From JBBSHJ01 sp038253135 (GTDB lineage: Bacteria; Actinomycetota; Actinomycetes; Mycobacteriales; QHCD01), in the NCBI GenBank assembly GCA_038253135.1, contig JBBSHJ010000064.1, positions 1-18,008 of the forward strand: 18,008 bases of DNA, in the 5' to 3' direction. The position numbers and the translations under genes are program-made. This document shows, in pieces, positions 6,254 to 13,462 of the stretch. The notes under the pieces were generated by a model, which was given only the letters and a program-made list of their open reading frames with translations, searched no databases and had not been told where the DNA came from. The first letter of the stretch is position 1. Each line of letters opens with the position of its first letter.

Positions 6254-7747
6254 TCAGGACGAGCGCTCCGCGACGGGCAGCCGCACCTGCACCCTCAGGC
6301 CGGGATAGTCGGCGCCCGGTACGGCGTCCGCGATCCTCAGCGTGCCGCCGTGGGAACGGATCAGCTCGCGCACGATCGGCAACCCCAGCCCCGTCCCGCC
6401 GGAGTCCCGCGCCCGGGCCTCATCCAGCCGGGCGAACCGGTCGAAGACCCGCTCGCGGTCGGCCGCGGCGATGCCCGGCCCGTCGTCGGTGATCGAAAGC
6501 GTCGCGACGTCAGGTGCGCGGCCAGGCACACCCGACGCCGTGACGGCGATGTCGACGCGCGACCGTGCATGCCGGACCGCGTTGTCGACGAGGTTGCGGA
6601 CGATACGCGCGAGCGCGTCGGGGTCGGCGTCAACCGTCACCGCTCCCGGCGCGGACACCCACAGCGGGGTGTCGGCGGGGTACGACGCGGCCACTTCCGA
6701 GACGAGCGCGCCCAGGTCGGTTCGCTCGCGGTGCCGCCGCGCACCGGCCTCGTCCAGGCGGGCGAGCAGCAGCAGGTCGTCGACGAGGCGGGTCAGCCGG
6801 TCGATGTCGACCAGCGCGCCGTCGGCAGTCGAGCTCCAATCCGCCCGCGGCCCGACGTGCTGGGCGACCTCGAGCTGGGTGCGCAGGCTGGCCAGCGGGC
6901 TGCGCAGCTCGTGGGCCGCGTCCGCGATGAACCCCCGCTGCCGGGCGCTGGCCGCGTCCAGGCGGGCCAGCATGTCGTTCAGGGTCGCCGCGAGCCGGTG
7001 GATCTCGTCCTCGCCCGCCGGCACCGGCAGTCGTCGCGCGGTCCCGCTCGGGCGGGTGCCGGAAATCGCCGCCGCCCCCGCCCGCAGCGATTCCACCGGG
7101 CGCAGCGTCCTGCCCACGACGTACCACGCGAGCAGGCCGCCGAGAATCAGCAGGACCGGCGCACCGATCAGCAGCCCGTTGCGCACCGCCCGCTCCGAGC
7201 GGCCGACCTGGTCGGCATAGACGGCCACGACCACCGTCTCGTCGGCGTTGCCGAGGCCGGTGGCCCGACCCACGACCCGCACCGGCCCATTTACGGCCAC
7301 GAGGTCGCCGGAGAGCGTGAGGACGTCGCCGCCGCGCACCTCCCGCAGCTGCCGCGAGGTCAACAGCGACACCAGCCGGTCCTGCGATTGCGTCGCCGAT
7401 GCGCCGAGCACCTGGCCCCGCGGGTTGACGACCTGGACCAGCACCGTGTTGCCGTCCCCGACGGGCAGCGGGTTCGGCAGGGCGTCGCCGGACTCGACGA
7501 GGGCGGCGATCTGCGCGGCGGTACGCCGTGCGCTGCTGTCCAGCGCGCCCGTCAGTGACCGGTTGAGGGCCCAGATGAGGGCGACACCCGCCACCAGCAA
7601 GCCGATGCACAGCACCGCCGTCGCGGTCGTCGTGAGCCGCGCGCGCAGGCTCAGCCTCCCCCACCAGCGGGTGACCGAGCGGCGGCGTCGCGGCCGCCCG
7701 ATCTCCGTCCCCGGCGCCGCGGAGCCGGCCGGCGGTTCAGCCGCCAT
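6254..7747 (-). CDS. Sensor histidine kinase (HisKA/HATPase, OmpR-partner type)
   Basis: A 497-residue membrane sensor kinase. It has a basic cytoplasmic N-terminus, TM1 near 43-63 (AVLCIGLLVAGVALIWAL), an extracytoplasmic sensor of roughly 120 residues, and TM2 (LLIGAPVLLILGGLLAWYVV) leading into a HAMP linker (RTLRPVESLRAGAAAI). The H-box RGFIADAAHELRSPLASLRT carries phospho-acceptor His279. The ATPase domain shows the N-box (LVDNAVRHAR), G1 (DDGPGIAA), F-box (VFDRFARLDEARA) and G2 (GGTGLGLPIVRELIRSHGG). All catalytic motifs are intact. ATG 7747 overlaps the regulator stop by 11 nt, so the two are translationally coupled; a longer in-frame reading upstream has no independent support. The sensor domain has no recognisable ligand motif. 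The stimulus is probably an envelope signal, given the divergent LolA-like/ABC operon. Confidence 0.95.
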   Translation of the reverse strand: MAAEPPAGSAAPGTEIGRPRRRRSVTRWWGRLSLRARLTTTATAVLCIGLLVAGVALIWALNRSLTGALDSSARRTAAQIAALVESGDALPNPLPVGDGNTVLVQVVNPRGQVLGASATQSQDRLVSLLTSRQLREVRGGDVLTLSGDLVAVNGPVRVVGRATGLGNADETVVVAVYADQVGRSERAVRNGLLIGAPVLLILGGLLAWYVVGRTLRPVESLRAGAAAISGTRPSGTARRLPVPAGEDEIHRLAATLNDMLARLDAASARQRGFIADAAHELRSPLASLRTQLEVAQHVGPRADWSSTADGALVDIDRLTRLVDDLLLLARLDEAGARRHRERTDLGALVSEVAASYPADTPLWVSAPGAVTVDADPDALARIVRNLVDNAVRHARSRVDIAVTASGVPGRAPDVATLSITDDGPGIAAADRERVFDRFARLDEARARDSGGTGLGLPIVRELIRSHGGTLRIADAVPGADYPGLRVQVRLPVAERSS

Positions 7748-8414
7748 CGGCCGCCAGCCGGTAACCGGCTCCGCGCACGGTCTGCACCGCTCGCCGGCCC
7801 CACGGGGCGTCGATCTTGCGGCGCAGGTAGCCGACATAGACCTCGACCACGTTCGGGTCCCCGTCGTAGTGCGCGTCCCACACGTGCGCGAGGATCTCCG
7901 ACTTCGAGACGACCTCCCCGCCGCGGCGCAGCAGGAACTCGAGCAGGGAGAACTCCCGCGGCGTCAGCTCGATCGCGTCCTCGCCACGGCGTACCTCGTG
8001 CGCCGCCGGGTCCAGCGACAGATCGCCCGCGGTGAGCACGGCCGGCCGCGGCCTCGCGCTGCGGCGCAGCAGGGCCCGCAGGCGGGCGAGCAGAACGACG
8101 AAGGAGAACGGCTTGGTCAGGTAGTCATCGGCCCCGACGTCCAGCCCGTCGGCCTCGTCGTACTCCCCGTCCTTGGCGGTGAGCATCAGGATCGGCACCC
8201 AGTTGCGTTCAGATCGCAGGGTGCGGGCGATCTGGTAGCCGGATATCCCGGGCAGCATGACGTCGAGGAGGACCGCGTCATAGCTGCGCTCGCGGGCCAG
8301 GTGCAGCCCGTCCGTGCCGGTGTTGGCGACGTCGACGGCGAAGCCCTCGGCCGAGAGGCCCTGCCTGAGCGCTCCCGCGAGGCGGACCTCGTCCTCGACC
8401 ACCAGCACCCGCAT
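7737..8414 (-). CDS. OmpR/PhoB-family response regulator
   Basis: A 225-residue two-domain regulator. The receiver starts MRVLVVEDE (acidic Glu7/Asp8), has phospho-acceptor Asp51 (AVLLDVMLPG), switch Thr79 (LMLTAKD) and Lys101 (DDYLTKPFSF). The C-terminal winged helix has ELTPREFSLLEFLLRRGGEV, NVVEVYVGYLRRKID and TVRGAGYRL. ATG 8414 is chosen because GAGAGG lies 8 nt upstream and it starts at the receiver's first strand; an ATG six codons earlier has no ribosome binding site. The histidine kinase follows with an 11-nt overlap. The regulator probably binds the CCTGTGA repeats in the intergenic region and controls both itself and the divergent operon. Confidence 0.96.
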   Translation of the reverse strand: MRVLVVEDEVRLAGALRQGLSAEGFAVDVANTGTDGLHLARERSYDAVLLDVMLPGISGYQIARTLRSERNWVPILMLTAKDGEYDEADGLDVGADDYLTKPFSFVVLLARLRALLRRSARPRPAVLTAGDLSLDPAAHEVRRGEDAIELTPREFSLLEFLLRRGGEVVSKSEILAHVWDAHYDGDPNVVEVYVGYLRRKIDAPWGRRAVQTVRGAGYRLAADGG

Positions 8415-8490
8415 CGTCCAAGCCTCTCGCATCGCCGCGCGCCCGCGTCACCGAAGCGGTCGCGTTTCGCGCCGAGCGTTCCGTGCCTAC

Positions 8491-8551
8491 CCTGTGAAGG
8501 TCCTGTGAGCCGGACCGCCTGCGGGCACCGCGCTCTCAGCCTGGTCACAGG
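8491..8551. promoter_or_regulatory. Putative response-regulator operator (CCTGTGA repeats)
   Basis: CCTGTGA occurs at 8491-8497 and again at 8502-8508, an exact 11-bp period, which is how OmpR/PhoB-family dimers usually read tandem half-sites on one DNA face. An inverted copy, TCACAGG, lies at 8545-8551. All sit in the 195-bp gap between the response regulator and the divergent LolA-like gene. Confidence 0.55.
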
Positions 8552-8574
8552 GGCCACCGGGCACAGTGGGCGTC

Positions 8575-8604
8575 ATGAGATCCACTCGATATGGGGACAG
8601 GTGA
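8575..8604 (+). CDS. Possible 9-residue leader ORF upstream of the LolA-like gene
   Basis: ATG 8575 opens a 9-codon frame (MRSTRYGDR) ending at TGA 8602-8604, five bases before the GTG of the LolA-like gene. A CACAGT (8562-8567), the same hexamer as the merR -10, lies 7 nt before the ATG, so a leaderless mini-ORF is conceivable. It may equally be chance. Confidence 0.2.
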   Translation: MRSTRYGDR

Positions 8605-8609
8605 TACCC

Positions 8610-9725
8610 GTGCCAACCAAGCGCACAGTCCGATGGGTCGCTCCGGCGGCCGTCGTCGTCGCGATCGGCGGTGGGCTCGGCATCAACTCGGCGTTGAGTG
8701 CCGGCGCCGCGCCGTCGCTGCCGCACCGCTCGGCGCAGCAACTGCTCGTCGATGCGGCGCAGGCCAAGGTACCGGGCATGTCAGGGACCGTCGTCGAGAA
8801 GGCCAACCTCGGGCTTCCGGACCTTCCCGCTGGCGTGAGCGGCTCGGGCAGCTCGTCACTGCAGGCGCTCATCAGCGGCTCCCACACGCTCCGGATCTGG
8901 GCCGGCGACGACGGCAAATTCAGAGTCGCCCAGATCGGCACGCTCGGTGAGTCCGACGTGATCCGCAACGGGCGCGATGTCTGGATCTGGTCCAGCCAGA
9001 ACAACTCGGCCGCGCACTACACCCTGCCGGCCGCGAAGAAGACCGGCACGAAGGCCGGTAACAAGGCAGCGGCTAAGGTGCCGGGTCCGATGGCCAACGC
9101 CACCCCCCAGCAGGTCGCGAAACATCTGCTCCAGCAGGTCGACCCGACCACCGCGGTCACGGTCGACGGCACGCAGAGCGTCGCCGGCCGGGCGACGTAC
9201 ACGCTGCGGGTCAAGCCCAAGGATCCGTCCACGCTCCTCGACCAGATCGCCATCTCGATCGACGCGAAGAAGCATGTGCCGCTCGAGGTGCGTGTCACCG
9301 CCAAGGGCCAGACCAAGCCGGCGATCGACATCGTCTTCACGCACGTCGACTTCAGCGCACCGGACGCGCGGCAGTTCACGTTCAACCCGCCGCCGGGCGC
9401 GAAGGTGACGACTCCGTCCCTGAAGTCGATGTTCGGTACGCCGCTGTCCGGCCAGCGCGCGAGCGGCGCCGACACCCCGAAGACTGTCGGCACCGGGTGG
9501 AGCGAGGTCCTGGTCGCGACCGGCGTCGACCTCAACACGCACCACCTCAGGGGCCGCGGCGGCGCCATCACCGAGGTCCTGCGCAACCTGCCGCACGTCA
9601 GCGGGACCTGGGGCACCGGGCGACTGCTCACCTCGGCGCTGGTCGATGCCGTCATCACCGACGACGGCCGGGTCGCTGTCGGCATGGTCCAGCCGGCGAA
9701 GCTCTACTCCGCGCTTGGTCGATGA
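8610..9725 (+). CDS. LolA-like secreted protein
   Basis: A 371-residue protein with a Sec-type signal peptide: basic VPTKRTVRW, hydrophobic VAPAAVVVAIGGGLGINSA, then an Ala-rich cleavage site (SAGA-AP, near residue 34). No lipobox and no cysteine were seen. The mature part resembles the LolA/LolB-like half-barrel used by lipoprotein carriers and the mycobacterial LppX/LprG group: LLVDAAQAKVPGMSGTVVEK, HTLRIWAGDDGKFRVAQIG, DVWIWSSQNNSAAHYTLP, VAGRATYTLRVKPKD, IAISIDAKKHVPLEVRV and DIVFTHVDFSAPDARQFTF. The C-terminus (about 300-371) holds an extra region unlike LolA. It likely carries or senses a lipid, lipopeptide or similar ligand outside the membrane. Its stop overlaps the ATPase start (ATGA). 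GTG 8610 is preferred (ACAGG 8 nt upstream); GTG 8601 is an in-frame alternative. Confidence 0.72.
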   Translation: MPTKRTVRWVAPAAVVVAIGGGLGINSALSAGAAPSLPHRSAQQLLVDAAQAKVPGMSGTVVEKANLGLPDLPAGVSGSGSSSLQALISGSHTLRIWAGDDGKFRVAQIGTLGESDVIRNGRDVWIWSSQNNSAAHYTLPAAKKTGTKAGNKAAAKVPGPMANATPQQVAKHLLQQVDPTTAVTVDGTQSVAGRATYTLRVKPKDPSTLLDQIAISIDAKKHVPLEVRVTAKGQTKPAIDIVFTHVDFSAPDARQFTFNPPPGAKVTTPSLKSMFGTPLSGQRASGADTPKTVGTGWSEVLVATGVDLNTHHLRGRGGAITEVLRNLPHVSGTWGTGRLLTSALVDAVITDDGRVAVGMVQPAKLYSALGR

Positions 9726-10777
9726 CGCTCGACCTGCCGGCGCCCGGAGATCTGTCGGTGACCTCCGGCAGTCCGGAGACCGGCACGGCGAAAGCCGCGC
9801 CGGCCCCGGCCGCCGGGGAGTCGCCGGCTCCCACCGTGGCACCCCTGGCGATCGAGACCACGGGCCTGACCAAGCGTTTTCGGGGCGGCCAGGTCGCCGT
9901 CGACCACGTCAATCTCCGGGTCCCGCACGGCGCCGTCTACGGCTTCCTGGGGCCCAACGGATCGGGCAAGACGACCACCATCCGGATGCTGCTCGGCCTG
10001 ATCAGCGCGACCGAGGGCAGCCACGAGCTGTTCGGCACGCCCATGACCGGGCGCTCCTGGTCATTGCTCTCGCACGTCGGTGCCCTCGTGGAGGGTCCGG
10101 CCGCCTATGGCCACCTGTCCGGCGCGGCCAACCTCGCGCGCTACGACGCCGGCGATCGCACGGCGGACCCGGTTACCGCGAAGGCTCGCATCGATGTCGC
10201 CCTCGAGCGGGTCGGCCTCACGGCAGCACGCGGCAAGAAGGTGCGCAACTACTCACTCGGCATGAAGCAGCGGCTCGGGATCGCCGCCGCGCTGCTGCAG
10301 CCGCGGCGGCTGCTCGTCCTCGATGAGCCGACCAACGGGCTCGACCCGCAGGGCACGCGCGAGGTGCGCACCCTGGTCGGCTCGCTCGCCGACGATGGCA
10401 CGACGGTGCTGGTGTCCTCGCATCTGCTCGCCGAGGTCGAGCAGATGTGCACGCACGTCGGCGTGATGCACGCCGGCCGGTTGCTCAAGCAGGGCTCGCT
10501 GGATGAGATGCGCGCCGGTCAGCAGGCATCGGTGCGGATCACCACGCCCGACCCTGCTCGAGCCGTAGAAGTGCTTAGCCGGCTCGGCTTCGGTCACGTC
10601 CTCCGGCAGGGAAGCGAGATCAGCGCACCGTACGACGGGGTCGCCATTGTGCCGGAGAAGGTCAATGCGGCCCTCGTGCAGGCAGGCGTCGGAGTTCGCG
10701 CCCTTGCGGTCGACCAGCCGACGCTCGAGGACATGTTCGTCGCACTCACGGGAGAGGGTTTCGATGTCAGCGGTTGA
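9722..10777 (+). CDS. ABC transporter ATP-binding protein (DrrA/CcmA type)
   Basis: A 351-residue ATPase. The first ~40 residues are an unusual Pro/Ala-rich leader. The nucleotide-binding domain starts IETTGLTKRFRGGQVAVDHV. Walker A is GPNGSGKTTT (Lys83), the signature is YSLGMKQRLGIA (from 177), Walker B is LLVLDEPTNGLDP (Asp201, Glu202), the D-loop follows, and the switch His is in VLVSSHLLAEVEQ. The C-terminal ~90 residues form the regulatory extension typical of this exporter group, ending QPTLEDMFVALTGEG. It energises the permease encoded next, probably as a homodimer with two permease copies. Translational coupling (ATGA) to the LolA-like gene and a 14-nt overlap with the permease gene indicate one operon. 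Confidence 0.95.
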   Translation: MTLDLPAPGDLSVTSGSPETGTAKAAPAPAAGESPAPTVAPLAIETTGLTKRFRGGQVAVDHVNLRVPHGAVYGFLGPNGSGKTTTIRMLLGLISATEGSHELFGTPMTGRSWSLLSHVGALVEGPAAYGHLSGAANLARYDAGDRTADPVTAKARIDVALERVGLTAARGKKVRNYSLGMKQRLGIAAALLQPRRLLVLDEPTNGLDPQGTREVRTLVGSLADDGTTVLVSSHLLAEVEQMCTHVGVMHAGRLLKQGSLDEMRAGQQASVRITTPDPARAVEVLSRLGFGHVLRQGSEISAPYDGVAIVPEKVNAALVQAGVGVRALAVDQPTLEDMFVALTGEGFDVSG

Positions 10778-11648
10778 GTCGATCGAGGCGGCGGCAGTCC
10801 GCGCGGGCAGCCGCAACGTCCTACCCGCCGGCCGGATGCTGAGCACCCGGTTCCTGCGCTCCGAGCTGCGTCTGGTCTTCGGCCGGCTGCGCAACCAGAT
10901 CGCGCTGGCCGTGATGGCGCTGGTGCCGATCTTGATCGGCATCGCGGTCAAGGTGTCCTCGCCGTCGGGCAACGATGGCCCGCAGTTCTTCAACCAGATT
11001 ACGCAGAACGGCGTCTTCGTCAGCTTCGCGACCCTGACGGTCGCGCTGCCGGTCTTTATCCCCCTGGCGCTGTCAGTGGTCGCCGGCGACGGGCTGGCGG
11101 GGGAGGCGAGCGCGGGGACGCTGCGCTATCTTCTGCTGGTCCCGGTCGGTCGCACCCGGCTGCTCGCGGTGAAGTACGCCGTGATCGTCGCCTACGCGTT
11201 CGCGCTGGCCGTGCTGGTCGCCGGCATCGGCCTCATCACCGGGCTGGCGCTCTTCGGCGGGGGTGATGCAACGACGCTCTCCGGGACGACGATCAGCTTC
11301 GGGGTGGCGATCTGGCGGTTGTTCCTGACCTGCCTTTATGTCACGGCGATGCTGGCGGCCGTCGCGGCGCTGGGACTCTTCGTCTCGACGCTGGTCGAAT
11401 CAGCGGTGGTCGCGATGGGCGTTACCGCGGGAACGGTGATCGTCGCGCAGGTGCTCGACCAGATCCCGCAGCTGCACACGATCGCGCCGTACCTCGCCAA
11501 TCATTACTGGACCAATTTCGGTGACCTGCTGCGCGAGCCGATCATGACCGGCGGCATCGTCCGCGGGCTGCTCGTGACGCTCGCCTACGTCGGCATCTTC
11601 GGCTCGCTGGCCTGGGCCCGCTTCACCAGCAAGGACGTGTCGAGCTAG
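10764..11648 (+). CDS. ABC-2 type transporter permease
   Basis: A 294-residue integral membrane protein with about six membrane segments: ALAVMALVPILIGIAV; FVSFATLTVALPVFIPLALSV; YAVIVAYAFALAVLVAGIGL; LFLTCLYVTAMLAAVAALGLF; VVAMGVTAGTVIVAQVL; and LLVTLAYVGIFGSLAWARF. The segment GDGLAGEASAGTLRYLLLVPVGR after the second helix is the typical ABC-2 coupling-region signature (E-x-x-x-G-T-x-R-x-L-L). ATG 10764 is preceded by GGAGAGGG with 5 nt spacing. Family members export drugs, peptides or lipids or confer antimicrobial-peptide resistance. The substrate here is unknown; the LolA-like partner suggests something hydrophobic. Confidence 0.92.
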   Translation: MSAVESIEAAAVRAGSRNVLPAGRMLSTRFLRSELRLVFGRLRNQIALAVMALVPILIGIAVKVSSPSGNDGPQFFNQITQNGVFVSFATLTVALPVFIPLALSVVAGDGLAGEASAGTLRYLLLVPVGRTRLLAVKYAVIVAYAFALAVLVAGIGLITGLALFGGGDATTLSGTTISFGVAIWRLFLTCLYVTAMLAAVAALGLFVSTLVESAVVAMGVTAGTVIVAQVLDQIPQLHTIAPYLANHYWTNFGDLLREPIMTGGIVRGLLVTLAYVGIFGSLAWARFTSKDVSS

Positions 11649-11663
11649 CCGAGAGCTAGCCGA
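11642..11663 (+). repeat. 11-bp tandem duplication over the permease stop codon
   Basis: GAGCTAGCCGA is present twice in direct, gapless tandem (11642-11652 and 11653-11663). The first copy contains the TAG stop (11646-11648). It looks like a recent slippage or repair duplication. Confidence 0.8.
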
Positions 11664-11752
11664 TTCCTGCGAGAGCGGCGACTCATCGGGCGCCCGGGCT
11701 GCTTCGCTGCCGCCGTGACGCAACGAGCCGCCGCTCGTGCACGAATACGCAT

Positions 11753-11772
11753 CTACTACATTAAAGTAGTAG
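11753..11772. promoter_or_regulatory. Perfect palindrome upstream of dedA, likely operator
   Basis: CTACTAC and GTAGTAG form a perfect 7-bp inverted repeat around ATTAAA, in a markedly AT-rich island. It ends 30 nt before GTG 11803. TACATT (11757-11762) inside it would serve as a -10, so a bound protein would block transcription. The pattern is in the style of MarR- or BlaI/CopY-type operators; no such regulator is in the window. A small RNA hairpin is the alternative. Confidence 0.55.
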
Positions 11773-11802
11773 TAAACCTGCCTCCGTCGGACGGGAACCC
11801 GC

Positions 11803-12444
11803 GTGCAGCACATCATCGAGAACTACGGCTACCTCGCCGTCTTCCTGCTCATGCTGGCCGAGTCGGCGTGCATCCCGGTGCCGTCCGAGGTGACGATGCT
11901 CTTCGCCGGCGCGATCGCCGGTGGAGCGGTTTCGGGCACGCACCTGTCGATCGTCGCCGTCATCATTCTCGGCACGCTCGGCAACGTCGTCGGTAGCTAT
12001 GTGGCCTGGGCGGTCGGCCGGTACGCCGGACAGGCCGCCCTGCACCGCTGGGGCCGGCGGATCTGGCTGCGCGAGGACGACATCGACAAGGCGCACCGGT
12101 GGTTCGAGCGGTACGGCGACTGGTCGGTCTTCCTGGCCCGGCTGCTGCCCGTGGTGCGCACCTTCATCTCGCTGCCCGCCGGGTTCGCGGCGATGCCCCC
12201 CATCCGGTTCGGAGTGCTCACGAGCGCCGGCTGCCTGCCGTGGACCGCGGCCCTTGCCATCGCGGGATACGAGATAGGGGGCAACTGGGATCGGGTGGCG
12301 AACGGGTTCCACGGCCCCACCTATGCGATCGCGGCCATCGTCGTGGTGGCGTGCGTCGTCGCCGTGGTCTTGTTCCTGCGCCGTCGTCGCCGTGTCGCCC
12401 AGATGGGGTTGACTGCTGGGGATGGGCGCGCCAGCGAGGAGTGA
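11803..12444 (+). CDS. DedA-family membrane protein
   Basis: A 213-residue polytopic inner-membrane protein of the DedA/VTT (SNARE-associated Golgi) superfamily. The N-terminal re-entrant loop carries the conserved acidic/proline motif ESACIPVPSEVTMLFAG. Helices follow around VVGSYVAWAVGRYAG, then the amphipathic motif WFERYGDWSVFLARLLPVVR with the family Arg residues, TFISLPAGFAAM, and C-terminal segments ending in a basic tail (LRRRRRV). DedA proteins act as lipid transporters (some members flip undecaprenyl phosphate or phosphatidylethanolamine) and affect proton-motive force and antimicrobial-peptide resistance. GTG 11803 is the start; the purine-rich ACGGGAA is a modest ribosome binding site. 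It overlaps the glycosylase gene by 23 nt. Confidence 0.9.
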   Translation: MQHIIENYGYLAVFLLMLAESACIPVPSEVTMLFAGAIAGGAVSGTHLSIVAVIILGTLGNVVGSYVAWAVGRYAGQAALHRWGRRIWLREDDIDKAHRWFERYGDWSVFLARLLPVVRTFISLPAGFAAMPPIRFGVLTSAGCLPWTAALAIAGYEIGGNWDRVANGFHGPTYAIAAIVVVACVVAVVLFLRRRRRVAQMGLTAGDGRASEE

Positions 12445-13348
12445 GCGGACGACGTACCGGCCGGGCGACCCGGTCGACGTCGCCGCGACGCTCGCACCGC
12501 TGCAGCGGGGCCGTCGCGATCCCGCGCAGCAACGGCACGGCCGCGTGCTGTGGCGGGCAAGCGGATTCCCGGTCGGCCCGGCGACCCTGCGCCTCGAGCA
12601 GATCGGACCGCGCGAGGTCGGCTGCGAGGCGTGGGGGCCCGGGGCCGCGGCGGCGATCGCGGCGGTGCCCGACCTGCTCGGAGCGCGCGACGAGCCGTCG
12701 TCCTTCGCTGCGTCGCACTTGCTGGTGGCCGAGCTGCACCGCCGCAGCCCCGGACTGCGGATGACGCGCACCGGGCGGGTGCTCGAGGCGCTGGTCCCGG
12801 CGATCCTCGAGCAGCGGGTGCCGGGTATCACGGCGTTCGGTGCGTGGCGCTACCTGTTGGAGCGGTACGGCGAGCCGGCGCCCGGGCCGGCATCGAGCGG
12901 GATGCGGGTGCCGCCTGATGCGGCGACCTGGGCCCGGATCCCGGAGTGGGAGTGGCACCGGGCCGGCGTCGATCCCGGCCGTTCCCGGACCGCCCGGGGC
13001 TGCGCCGCGCGGGCGGCCCGGCTCGAGGAATGCACGTCGATGTCCGGAGCGGACGCCGCCCGGCGGCTGCGGATCATGCCGGGCGTCGGGATCTGGACCG
13101 CCGCCGAGGTGACGGCTCGCGCCCTCGGCGACCTGGACGCGCTCTCCGTCGGCGACTACCACCTGGCCACGGTCGTAGGCACCGCGCTGGTCGGCCGGCC
13201 GCTGGACGACGACGGCATGCTCGAGATCCTCGAGCCCTACCGCCCGCAACGATTGCGGGCGATCCGGCTGCTCGAAGCCGGCGGCGGCTACGCGATGGTG
13301 CAGCGCCGTGGGCCGCGCATCACGCTGCAGGACCACCGCGCGCACTGA
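12422..13348 (+). CDS. AlkA-like DNA-3-methyladenine glycosylase (HhH-GPD family)
   Basis: A 308-residue DNA repair enzyme removing alkylated bases. The N-terminal part (YRPGDPVDVAATLAPLQRGR, then GRVLWRASGFPVGPATLRLE) matches the AlkA-type N-terminal domain of actinobacterial members. The middle contains MTRTGRVLEALVPAILEQRV and the helical HhH-GPD core. The helix-hairpin-helix is RLRIMPGVGIWTAAEVTARA, and the catalytic Asp is Asp245 in DALSVGDYHLA. There is no C-terminal four-Cys cluster, so it is not a Nth/MutY-type Fe-S enzyme. ATG 12422 lies within the end of dedA, which suggests coupled expression. It is somewhat odd for a repair enzyme to share a transcript with a membrane protein. Confidence 0.85.
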   Translation: MGAPARSERTTYRPGDPVDVAATLAPLQRGRRDPAQQRHGRVLWRASGFPVGPATLRLEQIGPREVGCEAWGPGAAAAIAAVPDLLGARDEPSSFAASHLLVAELHRRSPGLRMTRTGRVLEALVPAILEQRVPGITAFGAWRYLLERYGEPAPGPASSGMRVPPDAATWARIPEWEWHRAGVDPGRSRTARGCAARAARLEECTSMSGADAARRLRIMPGVGIWTAAEVTARALGDLDALSVGDYHLATVVGTALVGRPLDDDGMLEILEPYRPQRLRAIRLLEAGGGYAMVQRRGPRITLQDHRAH

Positions 13349-13389
13349 TGCCTGTGGTGGGTTTCTGGGTCGCGCACGTTCGGGCGGCA

Positions 13390-13420
13390 CGGCCGGGCGG
13401 CCAGCAGGGCAGCCCGGCCG
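13390..13420 (+). terminator. GC-rich hairpin between glycosylase and ppx
   Basis: CGGCCGGG (13390-13397) and CCCGGCCG (13413-13420) form a perfect 8-bp stem with a 15-nt loop in the 114-bp gap. There is no T tract. It may terminate the dedA-glycosylase transcript. Confidence 0.35.
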
Positions 13421-13462
13421 GGATCGCGTCGGGTCCGGCGCCGAGGCTGAAAGGATCGGGGC

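Noticed and set aside
7248..8609. N-terminal extension of the LolA-like frame back to 7248
   Set aside because: It runs antisense through the kinase and regulator genes; the signal peptide and a ribosome binding site place the start at 8610.
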